From Symsagittifera roscoffensis (lineage: Eukaryota > Xenacoelomorpha > Acoela > Convolutidae): a DNA stretch of 64,000 nucleotides. Position 1 is the stretch's first letter. Every line of letters starts with the position of its first letter. Position numbers and translations under genes: made by a program. Below the pieces are notes generated by a model. It was not told the origin of the DNA, searched no databases, and saw nothing but the letters and a program-made list of their open reading frames with translations. Shown piece by piece: positions 39,001 to 43,986 of this stretch. The DNA lies in assembly GCF_963678635.1 (NCBI RefSeq), contig NC_087065.1, forward strand, positions 45,627,381-45,691,380, read 5' to 3'.

Positions 39001-39960
39001 GGTTTCGCGACTAAAATGAGAATTAATTTTTTTTCAAAAATGCAAAAATGGCATTAAAATTAATGGCGTAATGATGACAAAAATATTGTTTTGTGAAAAT
39101 TTATTCTAAATGTTTTCTTAGTTTTTGTTTGAATATTAAAAAACGCGGTTCATAAAACTTCGTAACTCTATGGAATTTTTCTATAGAATTTTAAGGGAAT
39201 TGCTTGTTCAGCTTTTTTTTGTTCCAATTGTGCAATAATTCGGAGAATTTCTGGTCTTGTCATCATCATTTTATTCATTGTTTCTGCCAAGTACTGATTA
39301 AGAATTTTCTCGAGAAAAGGGTTTTCAGTTTTTTTAAAAAAAATCTTGTCAAATTGTTTATAGATCATCGACCAAATTGATTTTCCGAGCTCTCCAGAGC
39401 AACTAAAGGACTCTTCCTGCATAATGTTTCTTCGCCGGAGGCAAATCTCTAAATAACAACCGAAAATTGCCATGCTGAGCATGACTTTTGACAAGGTTTT
39501 TGATATAAAAAATTGCGCACTCCCTGCTCAACATTAGTTAATAAAAACTTTTAAAAAGGCGACTCAAGAAAAATTTCAGATTTGGTCGGCCAAAAATGAG
39601 GACACTGTGCGATGCCAGGGGGTCGAATCACTAAGACAAAAAGTCCACCTCACCCCCGCCCTTCAAATTGGTACTGGCTCGCCTACCAATATTTAAAGTC
39701 GGATTGTGTTTTTTGAGACAGCATTATTGAGGGATAACAAAACCCAAATAACGTTTAGCTACAGCTGAATGTTTGATGTTTCGATTTGCTCAAAAAGTCG
39801 AGCGTCAACTAGTAAAAAAGTAAGTAGTGGTGTTTCGACCCAGTGTAAAACATATAATAGCAATAGTGGATTTTTTTCAAATTTATCACACAGCAAATGT
39901 ATTTTCTATTTGTTCAGATCGGCCGTGACAGGCCCTGTTATGTCATCTACAAATCTATAG
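1135..39960 (+). CDS. Class B1 (secretin-family) peptide hormone GPCR, 12 coding exons
   Basis: The joined exons 1135-1303, 3725-3835, 11861-12009, 12528-12619, 12927-13195, 15998-16061, 17191-17352, 17715-17850, 21897-21938, 22210-22266, 22530-22570 and 39918-39960 give 1,335 nt, or 444 residues plus a stop. Every junction is GT-AG and the phases run 1,1,0,2,1,2,2,0,0,0,2. Residues ~46-136 form the hormone-receptor domain (Cys62, Cys71-Trp-Pro, Cys85-Pro, Cys101, Cys136). Helices lie near 147-172, 182-205, 217-249, 258-280, 297-322, 343-361 and 371-395. Class B hallmarks are LHCPRNVIHMN at the start of helix 2, the Cys215/Cys286 pair, GWG at 262-264, PLFGVH in helix 6 and SFQG plus CFGNSEV around helix 7. 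The ligand subtype (calcitonin, CRF, PTH or PDF-like) cannot be fixed by eye. The last exon is the weak part of the model. Confidence 0.9.
1304..3724 (+). other. GPCR intron 1
   Basis: 2.4 kb of AT-rich sequence. Apart from the MITE at 3453-3634 I see no coding or RNA feature in it. Confidence 0.7.
3453..3634. mobile_element. Small MITE with poly-C/poly-G inverted ends
   Basis: The left end AAGTTAACATCC runs into a long C tract. The right end is a G tract followed by GGATGTTAACTT, the inverse of the left end. The 182 bp interior contains two more GGAGGATTTAAACTTGG-like repeats. It sits in intron 1 just before exon 2. The superfamily is unknown. Confidence 0.6.
3725..3835 (+). CDS. GPCR exon 2: hormone-receptor domain, CWP half
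   Basis: The acceptor TTGTTTCAG ends at 3724 and the donor GTGAGT starts at 3836; the exon enters and leaves in phase 1. It encodes residues 57-94, including the class B ectodomain core FCPVLFDGVGCWPAT and then IPCP. The conserved acidic residue before CWP (Asp67), Trp72 and three cysteines (62, 71, 85) are present. Sequons NAS (57) and NTT (78) suggest glycosylation. A poly-C/poly-G MITE lies only ~90 bp upstream, in intron 1. Confidence 0.92.
4008..4103. repeat. ~30 bp-arm inverted repeat
   Basis: ACGAGTTGAAACAAGAGCC followed by AATGAACTTA at ~4009 is mirrored by TAAGTTCATTGACTCTT and ATTTCAACTCGT at ~4074-4103, with about a 35 bp loop. It could be a tiny fold-back element or a hairpin. 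Confidence 0.65.
6010..6059. repeat. (AT)25 dinucleotide microsatellite
   Basis: An uninterrupted run of alternating A and T, about 50 bp long, in GPCR intron 2. Confidence 0.97.
6615..6945 (+). pseudogene. LINE reverse transcriptase fragment (broken)
   Basis: The plus strand reads PISSLTIFYKFMRRLVY, then SFLTKNKSIFSEEF. After a frame change it reads FVYPKKAFETVHHDFVAK. These match, in order, the NYRPIS.L....K..E..., FLxxxxxFxxxQFGFR and LDLSKAFDTVNHxIL blocks of non-LTR retrotransposon reverse transcriptases of the Jockey/CR1/RTE kind. In-frame stops and a frameshift show it is dead. A hairpin-ended repeat begins straight after it at 6952. Confidence 0.7.
6952..7475 (+). mobile_element. Hairpin-ended repeat (HE family) copy 1
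   Basis: The family consensus starts AAGACTGCTCGTATC, then hairpin CAGGGCGAAGCCCTG, then AATGTTCCGACTGCC. It has a CpG-rich core (CGCTTACGCGTTAATAGCGC) and ends with hairpin CTTTCGTATCGAAAG followed by TCGGAACAAC. GTTCCGACT near the left end and AGTCGGAAC at the right end are inverted copies. This copy has both ends, with a changed right hairpin. No ORF is present. Structure suggests a non-autonomous Helentron-like element (inference). Confidence 0.8.
7945..8474 (+). mobile_element. HE-family repeat copy 2
   Basis: A full-length copy with both terminal hairpins, the CGCTTACGCGTTAATAG core and the GAGCACAATTATTCCG right-end block. It lies within the LINE relic. Confidence 0.8.
8650..8851 (+). 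pseudogene. LINE reverse transcriptase, downstream fragment
   Basis: The frame includes LKVDDWCRAFELNFNSGKSK and then LMNFEK. This matches the 'WCxxNxLxLNxxKTKxMxF' block that follows the catalytic YADD region in LINE reverse transcriptases. It is probably the same dead element as 6615-6945, separated by two hairpin-ended repeat insertions (6952-7475, 7945-8474). The catalytic block itself was not found between them. Confidence 0.6.
9458..10011 (-). mobile_element. HE-family repeat copy 3, inverted
   Basis: It reads from TTGTTCCGACTTTCGATACG to CAGGGCTTCGCCCTG and GAGCAGTCTTGTT, the reverse complement of copies 1 and 2. About 550 bp and full length. Confidence 0.82.
10727..11263 (+). mobile_element. 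HE-family repeat copy 4
   Basis: Both terminal hairpins are intact (CAGGGCGAAGCCCTG; CTTTCGTATCGAAAG), with the CpG-rich core between. It is one of the best-preserved copies. It is flanked by AT-rich TTATAATCGATT-type sequence and ends ~600 bp before exon 3. Confidence 0.85.
11861..12009 (+). CDS. GPCR exon 3: hormone-receptor domain, C-terminal half
   Basis: This exon has no useful ATG and was found by looking for the missing 'C...W...C' half of the ectodomain. The acceptor is TTCTCTTTAG ending at 11860 and the donor is GTTAGT at 12010. Entry is phase 1 and exit phase 0, matching both neighbours. It encodes residues 94-143, with KFGTHACVMGEKWDG and then WSDYSLCEQ. Cys101 and Cys136 complete the six-cysteine set. 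About 34 residues separate these two cysteines, including a Gly/Glu-rich stretch and a Pro/Trp-rich stretch, longer than is usual in the family. Base composition is clearly more GC-rich than the surrounding intron. Confidence 0.9.
12528..12619 (+). CDS. GPCR exon 4: transmembrane helix 1
   Basis: Acceptor TCATTTCAG ends at 12527 and the donor is GTAAGC at 12620 (phase 0 in, phase 2 out). Residues 144-173 read KYQLIQVIYYVGHLLS and then a hydrophobic run to FAVF. This matches the typical V-x-x-x-G/S start of helix 1 in class B receptors. The open frame runs back into intron 3 by chance, so a longer unspliced ORF from 12183 should not be taken as a separate gene. Confidence 0.92.
12927..13195 (+). 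CDS. GPCR exon 5: helices 2 to 4
   Basis: Acceptor TTATTTCAG ends at 12926; donor GTATGT starts at 13196 (phase 2 in, phase 1 out). It encodes residues 174-264. KLHCPRNVIHMNFF carries the intracellular-loop and His2.50 signature of class B. Cys215 is the conserved extracellular cysteine at the top of helix 3. Helix 3 contains YFWMLCEAGFLH, where most class B receptors have E-G-x-Y-L-H, so Gly and Tyr are replaced by Ala and Phe. The exon ends in the helix-4 GWG motif. This is the most diagnostic exon of the gene. Confidence 0.96.
13196..15997 (+). other. GPCR intron 5
   Basis: 2.8 kb of AT-rich sequence. 14.87-15.39 kb is a diverged HE repeat; a second HE end lies at 15,571-15,620. I see no coding exon in 13,200-14,870. 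Confidence 0.6.
14873..15388 (-). mobile_element. HE-family repeat, diverged, inverted
   Basis: It begins ATTGTTCCAAATTTCAAC, keeps GCGCGCGATATA in the core, and ends GACAGTCGGAACATTC then GAGCAGTCTTGTTT. Many substitutions show that the family has been active over a long time. Confidence 0.6.
15998..16061 (+). CDS. GPCR exon 6: end of helix 4 and extracellular loop 2
   Basis: Acceptor TTCTATTTAAG ends at 15997; donor GTGAGT starts at 16062 (phase 1 in, phase 2 out). The 64 nt encode residues 264-285, GAPVMVVTVYVITN followed by a short basic loop LILGKSK. The G-x-P at helix 4 is the usual class B continuation of GWG. A hAT-like MITE relic starts ~100 bp downstream. Confidence 0.9.
16158..16313. 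mobile_element. hAT-like MITE relic
   Basis: The right end CTAGATCCGCCCCTG is the inverse of the CAGGGGCGGATCTAG terminus common in animal hAT MITEs and matches the left end of the element at 38209. The left end is probably CAGAGGAGGG at 16158. Flanks GTTTAATG and ATTCATTG agree at only 5 of 8 bases, so the target duplication is decayed or the left end is wrong. Confidence 0.5.
16354..16687. mobile_element. hAT-like MITE with intact 8 bp target duplication
   Basis: TCTAGAAA at 16346-16353 and at 16688-16695 flanks a 334 bp element that starts CGGGCAAATTTAGGGG and ends AGATCTACCCCCG. The 8 bp duplication and the AGATCTACCCCCG end (compare AGATCCGCCCCTG) fit the hAT superfamily. It is non-coding. 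Confidence 0.7.
17191..17352 (+). CDS. GPCR exon 7: loop 2 cysteine and helix 5
   Basis: Acceptor TTGACAG ends at 17190; donor GTGAGT starts at 17353 (phase 2 in and out). It encodes residues 285-339. CWISEYGETFSWGVEVP contains Cys286-Trp287, the conserved extracellular-loop-2 pair that bonds to Cys215. Helix 5 follows with INLVLLISVLRVL, the class B Asn5.50 segment. The third intracellular loop begins IPKINASAANVPSQD. Confidence 0.95.
17715..17850 (+). CDS. GPCR exon 8: helix 6 and start of helix 7
   Basis: Acceptor GCGTTTCAG ends at 17714; donor GTTAGT starts at 17851 (phase 2 in, phase 0 out). It encodes residues 339-384. KSAKAIIFLSPLFGVHTIV carries the loop-3 Lys-x-x-Lys and the helix-6 PLFGVH motif needed for activation in class B receptors. 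The exon ends ALLQSFQ, the usual intron position inside helix 7. Confidence 0.95.
17861..17980 (+). repeat. 10-bp periodic AGGTCA repeat just inside intron 8
   Basis: Starting 10 bp after the exon 8 donor, successive 10-mers end in AGTCA, ATTCA, TGTCA, AGGTCA, AGGTCA and then, after a gap, AGGTCA, AGGTCA, AGATCA. AGGTCA pairs at 17895/17905 and 17945/17955 have 4 bp spacers, the DR4 geometry of nuclear-receptor sites. TTCAAGGTCA at 17941 also resembles an FTZ-F1/ERR monomer site. A decaying 10-bp minisatellite is the simpler explanation. Confidence 0.6.
18734..19270 (+). mobile_element. HE-family repeat copy 5 (tandem unit 1)
   Basis: Full-length, with hairpin CAGGGCGAAGCCCTG on the left and CTTTCGTATCGAAAG on the right. 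Its last bases GGAACAAC run directly into the next copy. Confidence 0.85.
19271..19797 (+). mobile_element. HE-family repeat copy 6 (tandem unit 2)
   Basis: It starts AAGACTGCTCGTATC immediately after copy 5 and ends TCGAAAGTCGGAACAA. The two are head-to-tail with no spacer. Confidence 0.85.
19798..20400. mobile_element. Diverged HE-family material with fold-back
   Basis: A third unit follows copy 6 (AAGACAACTCCTATATC..., CCCACACGCTATCC). It then meets an inverted end (GCAGTCGTAAAATTTAGGGC to GAGCAGTCTTGTT at ~20,300) and a further direct end (AACAACAGGACTGCTCATG at ~20,330). It looks like several diverged or nested copies. Confidence 0.5.
20177..20252. repeat. ~36 bp-arm near-perfect palindrome
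   Basis: AAACACCCTAACATAAAC and ATTCAGTTAAATTCG on the left are mirrored by CGAATTTAACGGAAT and GTTTATGTTGGGGTGTTT on the right, with a 3 bp centre (TCA) and only two or three mismatches. Confidence 0.8.
20856..21800. mobile_element. F2 element: ~0.95 kb TIR transposon relic
   Basis: The left end is CCCGGGTTGACCAAAAATGC and the right end GTCAACCCGGG. Subterminal iterons of the form ATGCTAGTCATACAATTTTC and CATATATGGAAA occur in both orientations near both ends. The interior (TGTGTTCGTAACCGAACAC and so on) is shared with copies at 23365, 31903 and 43787 and codes for nothing I recognise. It lies 96 bp upstream of exon 9. Confidence 0.8.
21897..21938 (+). CDS. GPCR exon 9: helix 7 core
   Basis: The 42 nt exon is in phase 0 at both ends, with acceptor CTGTTTCAG and donor GTTAGT at 21939. 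It encodes GSVVAIVFCFGNSE (residues 385-398). Joined to exon 8 this gives the family signature SFQG-x-x-V-A-x-x-x-C-F-x-N-x-E. A small, phase-0 helix-7 exon starting at this Gly is typical of class B genes. It lies ~100 bp after an F2 transposon (20856-21800). Confidence 0.93.
21986..22160. mobile_element. Possible truncated hAT-type end
   Basis: CAGTGGCGTGCGCAGAAG followed by a G-rich tract resembles the CAGTGGCGTA-type termini of invertebrate MITEs. No right end or target duplication was found before exon 10. Confidence 0.35.
22210..22266 (+). CDS. GPCR exon 10: helix 8 and proximal tail
   Basis: Acceptor CTATTTTCAG ends at 22209; donor GTAAGT starts at 22267; phase 0 at both ends. It encodes residues 399-417, VRTEIKSKFTSMNRRRSTD, an amphipathic, Lys/Arg-rich helix 8 and the start of the cytoplasmic tail. 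RRRST is a basic site of the kind phosphorylated by basophilic kinases (inference). Confidence 0.9.
22530..22570 (+). CDS. GPCR exon 11: cytoplasmic tail
   Basis: Acceptor TTACAATTCAG ends at 22529; the donor is AAAAG|GTAAGT at 22571, a very strong site. Phase 0 in, phase 2 out. It encodes residues 418-430, TTFVGPLSRIGSK, and two bases of codon 431. The run is open and Ser/Thr/Pro-containing, as in receptor tails. The next exon in phase was found only 17.3 kb away. Confidence 0.8.
23365..24195. mobile_element. F2 element, diverged copy
   Basis: It starts CACGGGTTGACCAAAAC and ends GAGGTCAACCGGGG. The interior carries TTGGGTTGTGTTCGTAACCG as in the other copies. Its last ~100 bp are included in the tandem duplication that begins at 24094. 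Confidence 0.75.
24094..26629. repeat. 1,268 bp perfect-looking tandem duplication
   Basis: 24094-25361 and 25362-26629 read the same wherever compared, including three chance ORFs whose translations are identical. Similarity stops at 24093/25361 on the left and four bases beyond the unit end on the right, so the junction carries a short ATTT microhomology. Identity this high means a very recent event or an assembly duplication. The unit includes the right end of the F2 element and a 70 bp exon-like block (25211-25280). Confidence 0.92.
27166..27694 (-). mobile_element. HE-family repeat copy 8, inverted
   Basis: It reads TTGTTCCGACTTTCGATAAG to CAGGGCTTCGCCCTG and GAGCAGTCTTGTT. The core is rearranged: TTAATCCGTCTTAAAATCG is locally repeated and part of the GCGCGA hairpin is missing. 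Confidence 0.82.
29100..30930. repeat. Old, diverged tandem repeats
   Basis: Blocks recur in order: AAGCTACATAGGGATATAAT (29.2 kb) versus AAGCTACACAGTGTTATACT (30.65 kb), TTTTTCTCCACTTTTACGAC versus TTTTTCTCCATTTCCAACG, and GGTGAAATAAAG at 29.37, 29.71 and 30.85 kb (a related form at 30.17). The large period is about 1.47 kb with shorter sub-repeats. No ORF is supported. Confidence 0.5.
31903..32822. mobile_element. F2 element with TA target duplication
   Basis: CCCGGGTTGACC begins at 31903 and GGTCAACCCGGG ends at 32822. The flanks are ACTA on the left and TAGT on the right, so the element is bounded by TA, as in Tc1/mariner insertions (the match could also be one longer inverted end). Interior blocks match the 20856 copy. 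Confidence 0.82.
33803..34700 (-). mobile_element. Two or more diverged HE repeats in head-to-tail array
   Basis: Inverted-orientation ends occur at 33,750-33,802 (TACGAGCAGTCTTGTTG), then a new start and an end at ~34,294 (ACAACTAGTCCTGTTGTTC), then another start. Units of about 490 and 400 bp abut without spacers. Confidence 0.5.
35628..36096 (-). mobile_element. HE-family repeat, diverged, inverted
   Basis: It begins GTTGTTCCGACTTTCGAAG and ends GCAGTCGGAACATTCAGGGC then GAGCACCCTTGTTTG. The interior is strongly changed. Confidence 0.65.
38209..38519. mobile_element. hAT-like MITE with 8 bp target duplication
   Basis: AGTTTAAG at 38201-38208 is repeated exactly at 38520-38527. Between them a 311 bp non-coding element starts CAGGGGCGGATCTAGG, a widespread hAT MITE terminus, and ends CCATTAACCTGCTGGTG. 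The right end is only a poor inverted copy of the left. Confidence 0.75.
39168..39482 (-). CDS. Unidentified 104-residue ORF inside GPCR intron 11
   Basis: An ATG at 39482 opens a frame to TAG at 39168. The product is Lys/Met-rich and largely helical in appearance, with segments FLEKILNQYLAETMN and EILRIIAQLEQKKAEQ. I recognise no domain. ORFs of about 105 codons arise by chance in a window this size, no splice context or repeat relation was seen, and it lies antisense within an intron. It may be a small gene, a fragment of an unrecognised mobile element, or noise. Confidence 0.2.
   Translation of the reverse strand: MLSMAIFGCYLEICLRRRNIMQEESFSCSGELGKSIWSMIYKQFDKIFFKKTENPFLEKILNQYLAETMNKMMMTRPEILRIIAQLEQKKAEQAIPLKFYRKIP
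39918..39960 (+). CDS. GPCR exon 12, probable terminal exon (frame uncertain)
   Basis: Acceptor ATTTGTTCAG ends at 39917. Entered in the phase left by exon 11, it reads R-SAVTGPVMSSTNL and stops at TAG 39958-39960. The end, Thr-Asn-Leu, fits a class I PDZ-binding motif, which several class B receptors have. Against this, coding-like composition continues beyond the TAG to about 40,070. Entered in phase 0 the exon stays open to 40169 (a Lys/Asn-rich tail); that needs an unseen intermediate exon of length 3n+1. Read past the TAG in the first frame, a Thr/Ser/Lys-rich stretch runs to TAA at 40108-40110. Confidence 0.5.
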
Positions 39961-40774
39961 GAGGCGGATCCTTCAAAAAGAAAGAGGCCAACAACAGTGA
40001 CAACATCGACGATAAAAACAACAACAACAACGTCTGTACAGACGAAGCCATCAAAAATGACACGAGCTGTAAAACTCATAAACTCAGAAATGACAACTGC
40101 AAAATTTTAACCAATAATTGCAAAGGTAATGCCAAGAGCAGAAAAATTGTTAAAAACGCAGTTTTATAAATTTATCTTTTGCGGGTTCAAAATTGTGCTT
40201 GAAAAATTCATGTTATTGTAAGAAATATTCAAATTCAAATGTCAGATTGTAAATTGAGGCAGATTTTAATATCAATTTTTTGAAGATTTGTTTCCTGAAG
40301 TTTATTAAACCAGTAGCGGTTTTATGAAGGGAGTGTCGGCGGAGATTTGACAACCTCACCAGCTATACGGTCTCCATTTGACACCGTTTAACATTTCAAT
40401 ACATTTTTAGAAGTTGCCTTTAGCGCCAATATAAACTAATTTTATGGCAACAAATATTTTTACGAAGCTGACCGAAATTGTCAAGAAATTTTTGGCAGAA
40501 ATTTTTTGATGCAAAATTTGGTTTGCCAAAATTGTCCAGTTTTTGCGCTTGAGAATTTCCCGTTGACTTAAAATTTCCCACATGAAACCTTCGTCCAGTC
40601 ACTTTTTGCGTCGTCCTATTTTGACAAGTCCATTTCAAACAACCTGAAGCAGAGTCAAAAGTATCAATACTAATAATAGTAATTGCGGTTTGGGCGATTC
40701 GCAGAGGATCTATGAAAGACTTGTCTCAGCAAGTTACTTTTGTAATATTTCACCATAATACAGAATAAAATATT

Positions 40775-41012
40775 GTGCAGAGGAGAAACTCTTTTTCTGC
40801 GCCTCAAGGCCGTTTTTTGTCTACAACTTTCACGTGCTACCTTTATTGCAGTCGAAATTGGTCGGACAGCGGTAGAACTAAATTAGAAATCAAATGAGAG
40901 CTCCTGTTCACATTCTATCATTGTCTTGGCAGGAGATCGAATGCACGATATGACGATCTCAACGCGAACGCCTTGCCAATACGCTAAGTGCCTCAATACT
41001 GTTTCTGAGTTT
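40775..41012 (-). mobile_element. tRNA-derived SINE copy S1
   Basis: On the minus strand the head reads CTTAGCGTATTGGCAAGGCG, then TTCGCGTTGAGATCG, then GTGCATTCGATCTCC. These are a tRNA A-box-like segment, anticodon-arm-like segment and B box (compare GGTTCGANTCC). The unrelated body that follows (GAGCTCTCATTTGATTTC and so on) is shared with copies at 46.8 and 52.4 kb, so this is a SINE rather than a tRNA gene. Confidence 0.65.
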
Positions 41013-42690
41013 GACCCTCTTCGCATATGTTAATCTGTCGCATGAAACAGTCTTCCGTTAAGATACAAATGCGAGCGACCGCGCATTCTCGATAGAAACT
41101 TGTTTGAATTGATGATCAAACCGACCATTTTTGGATCCAGGAGGGTGAAGTTAAAAACAAGAGTTAGTCTCTCATCAAAAAAGACTGTTCGTATCAATGC
41201 GGAAACATCAGTGTTATTACTGCTTTTTTTCGCCTTGCAAATCGTTGTGACACAAGCTTCACATCCTATTCCGGTTGAGCGGTTTTCAAGACAAGAGTAA
41301 AACGATGTATGTTTTGGAAGGCTCACTGTGATATTAAAGTCAGCGGTTGACAAGGTCATCCTACAAAAGTATTATGACAATAATGCTTGTTTTGCGAGTT
41401 TTTTTAAGTTTGAGTGAGGTTAAAACTATTTTTTTTTCGGAAACCATCCCTCATAACGCATAAACACCCTATAAGCAACTATAAAGAGATATATTTTGCG
41501 CAGTGCTCAATTTGTCTCTCGAAAAGATAACTGAATGTTCTTTCAGATTTTTTTCGCGTAGCGAACTCGCTGTTAAGGAAGTTTCAGTTCCTTTTCCAGT
41601 TAAACAGTTTCCAAAAGGGAAGTGATAAGAGTTTTGTAAGGTTTTCTATGATTTTAAAGTCAGCAGTTGACTAACCTATAACGTACTTTGGCAATAAGGA
41701 TTGTTATGGGAGTAGTTCTAAATTGAGTGAAGATGGTGAGAACGAATCCTACTGAGCTCTCACAGCAAACGTATGTTACGACTAGAGAAAACGAAACTAT
41801 AAACATTGGTCAAATGTTACCTGACTCAGTGAAATAGCATATTCGAATTAAAAGAAAGTTTGCGCACCAGCAATGACAAATATGAAACAAAATCATTTTA
41901 GAACCCTAAAAAATTCAGATGCAATAAAATGGATTTGGCTTGTTTCTTAGGCCAGTTAAAGTGAGCTTCATTGAACCTGCGAAAAGTCTATTTGGATCGA
42001 TTCAAAAATTGATTTAAACTGATTCAATATCGAAACCAGAAAAAAAATGTTTTCGGATGATTTTAAAGCCGATTTGAATCCTTCTTTTTTATTCATATAG
42101 TTTTGCTTTTAGGAGATCTTAGATTGATTTAGATTTATTTCAATCCACCTTTTATCATAATAGTTTTAATTTGTTTTTTTTCAGACTTATTTTTGAGCTC
42201 ATGCTTGAGCTGAATAGAAAATCAAAGATCAATTAACATGCAAGTTTTTTTGCAGCATTATTAAATGTTCCGAATGGTTATTATCAATTTTTTTCTTTTC
42301 GCTCTACAAAATTGCGTCAAAAATGTTCATCTTAAGAAAATTATTTTAAGAAAATTCAATTAATTATTTGTATTATCACGGGAATCTTCAGGTTGCAGAA
42401 ATTTTAAGGAACTCTCAATATTCCTGAAGTACTGTAGAACACTGTTACACTGCGGATAGTTTTCTAATTACAAGTTTTTGCTCAAATTCTGGAGCAAAAA
42501 AGTTAACTTGAAATTTGCTTGAGACTACAAAGTTGATCTTTTTATAGCCCCAAAAATTTATTGAGATTCTTATTATTCAAAAGTCTTAAGTAGCTACAAA
42601 AGTCCATCAAAACGCAATTTTTAGACCCTCAAATCGATCCGATGAATTCAGGGGATGAATTGAGTTAAATTTATTTGAAATTTATTTTCA

Positions 42691-43986
42691 ATTTCTAATG
42701 TTTTCAAGATAAACCAAGTGGTGTTTTTTCAAAAAATATTTTAAAATGATTTCAGCCAATCCAAACCCAGTGTTTCAGTCTTGTTTTCATGACAGAGTAC
42801 GCACACGCGGTCTTGATCAGTTTTTTTTTAAATCATTGAAGTCATTGTTAATTGTTATCCTTGCTTTGTTTATGGTCGTTGAGTGCGTCTTGATTTTTAA
42901 TTGAATAATTGCATCATTTAGTACGTCTTTTAGTTGGAAGCTTTCGCGCTGACTCAAAGTAATTTAGATCCTTTACCGTGAAATAAACAGAGTTGAAGCA
43001 TCACTTCAATTTTTTTTTGATTTTGAAACATGAGTCAAAATTGACCTGAAAGTTAAAAATTCTGGCCGTTTTGGCGATAATCGTATTTTAATTAACCAAA
43101 CCGAGGACGTAGCCGGTGAATTAGTTCTTTAGTGCGACAACCCGGGTTGACCAAAAATGCTACTCATACAAATTTCATAAATGGAAAAACGCTAATCATA
43201 CACTTTTCATGTAGTTCCATTAGCACAGAAAGCTGCATGAAAGGTCGCTGATAAGTGATTTTTCATATATGAAAATTGTACTACTAGTATTTTTTCATAT
43301 ATGGAGAGTGTATGACTAGCATTTTTTCATATATGGAAATTTCTAATGTTTTCAAGATAAATCAAGTAGTGTTTTTTCAAAAAAAATTTTAAAATGATTT
43401 CAGCCAATCCAAACCCAGTGTTTCAGTCTTGTTTTCATGATAGAGTACGCACACGCGGTCTTGATCAATTTTTTTTTTAAATCATTGAAGTCATTGTTAA
43501 TTGTTATCCTTGCTTTGTTTATGGTCGTTGAGTGCGTCTTGATTTTTAATTGAATAATTGCATCATTTAGTACGTCTTTTAGTTGGAAGCTTCCGCGCTG
43601 ACTCAAAGTAATTTAGATCCTTTACCGTGAAATAAACAGAGTTGAAGCATCACTTCAATTTTTTTTGATTTTAAAACATGAGTCAAAATTGACCTGAAAG
43701 TTAAAAATTCTGGCCGTTTTGGCGATAATCGTATTTTAATTAACCAACCCAAGGACGTAGCCGGTGAATTAGTTATTTAGTGCGACAACCCAGGTTGACC
43801 AAAAATGCTACTCATACAAATTTCATATATGGAAAAACGCTAGTCATACACTTTTCATGCAGTTCCATTAGCACAGAAAGCTGCATGAAAGGTCTCTGAT
43901 TAGTGATTTTTCATATATGAAAATTGTATGACTAGTATTTTTTCATAAACAAAAATATTGATTTTTTACATTAAAAAATATCAAAA
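42691..43986. repeat. 648-bp period tandem duplication
   Basis: 42691-43338 and 43339 to ~43986 are near-identical, with scattered substitutions and one-base indels. Each unit carries an ordinary segment (CCAATCCAAACCCAGTGTTT...) and then the left end of an F2 element (43141 and ~43788). Only the second F2 copy continues to a right end. Confidence 0.85.

Larger units (their letters stand above)
22571..39917 (+). other. GPCR intron 11 (17.3 kb)
   Basis: By far the longest intron. It contains two F2 elements, a 1,268 bp tandem duplication, several HE repeats, an old tandem array (29.1-30.9 kb), a hAT MITE and one minus-strand ORF. 34.7-35.6, 36.1-37.6 and 38.6-39.1 kb show nothing but AT-rich sequence. 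An extra tail exon may be hidden here. Confidence 0.55.

Noticed and set aside
39765-39819. Extra receptor exon ending AAAAAA|GTAAGTAGTGG
   Set aside because: The donor is good, but entering in phase 2 from exon 11 meets a stop at once; only another phase is open.
41030-41359. Minus-strand ORF of 109 codons beside SINE S1
   Set aside because: No recognisable domain, and its 5' part overlaps a segment that recurs ~320 bp away (41.26-41.40 versus 41.58-41.72 kb), so it is probably repeat sequence.
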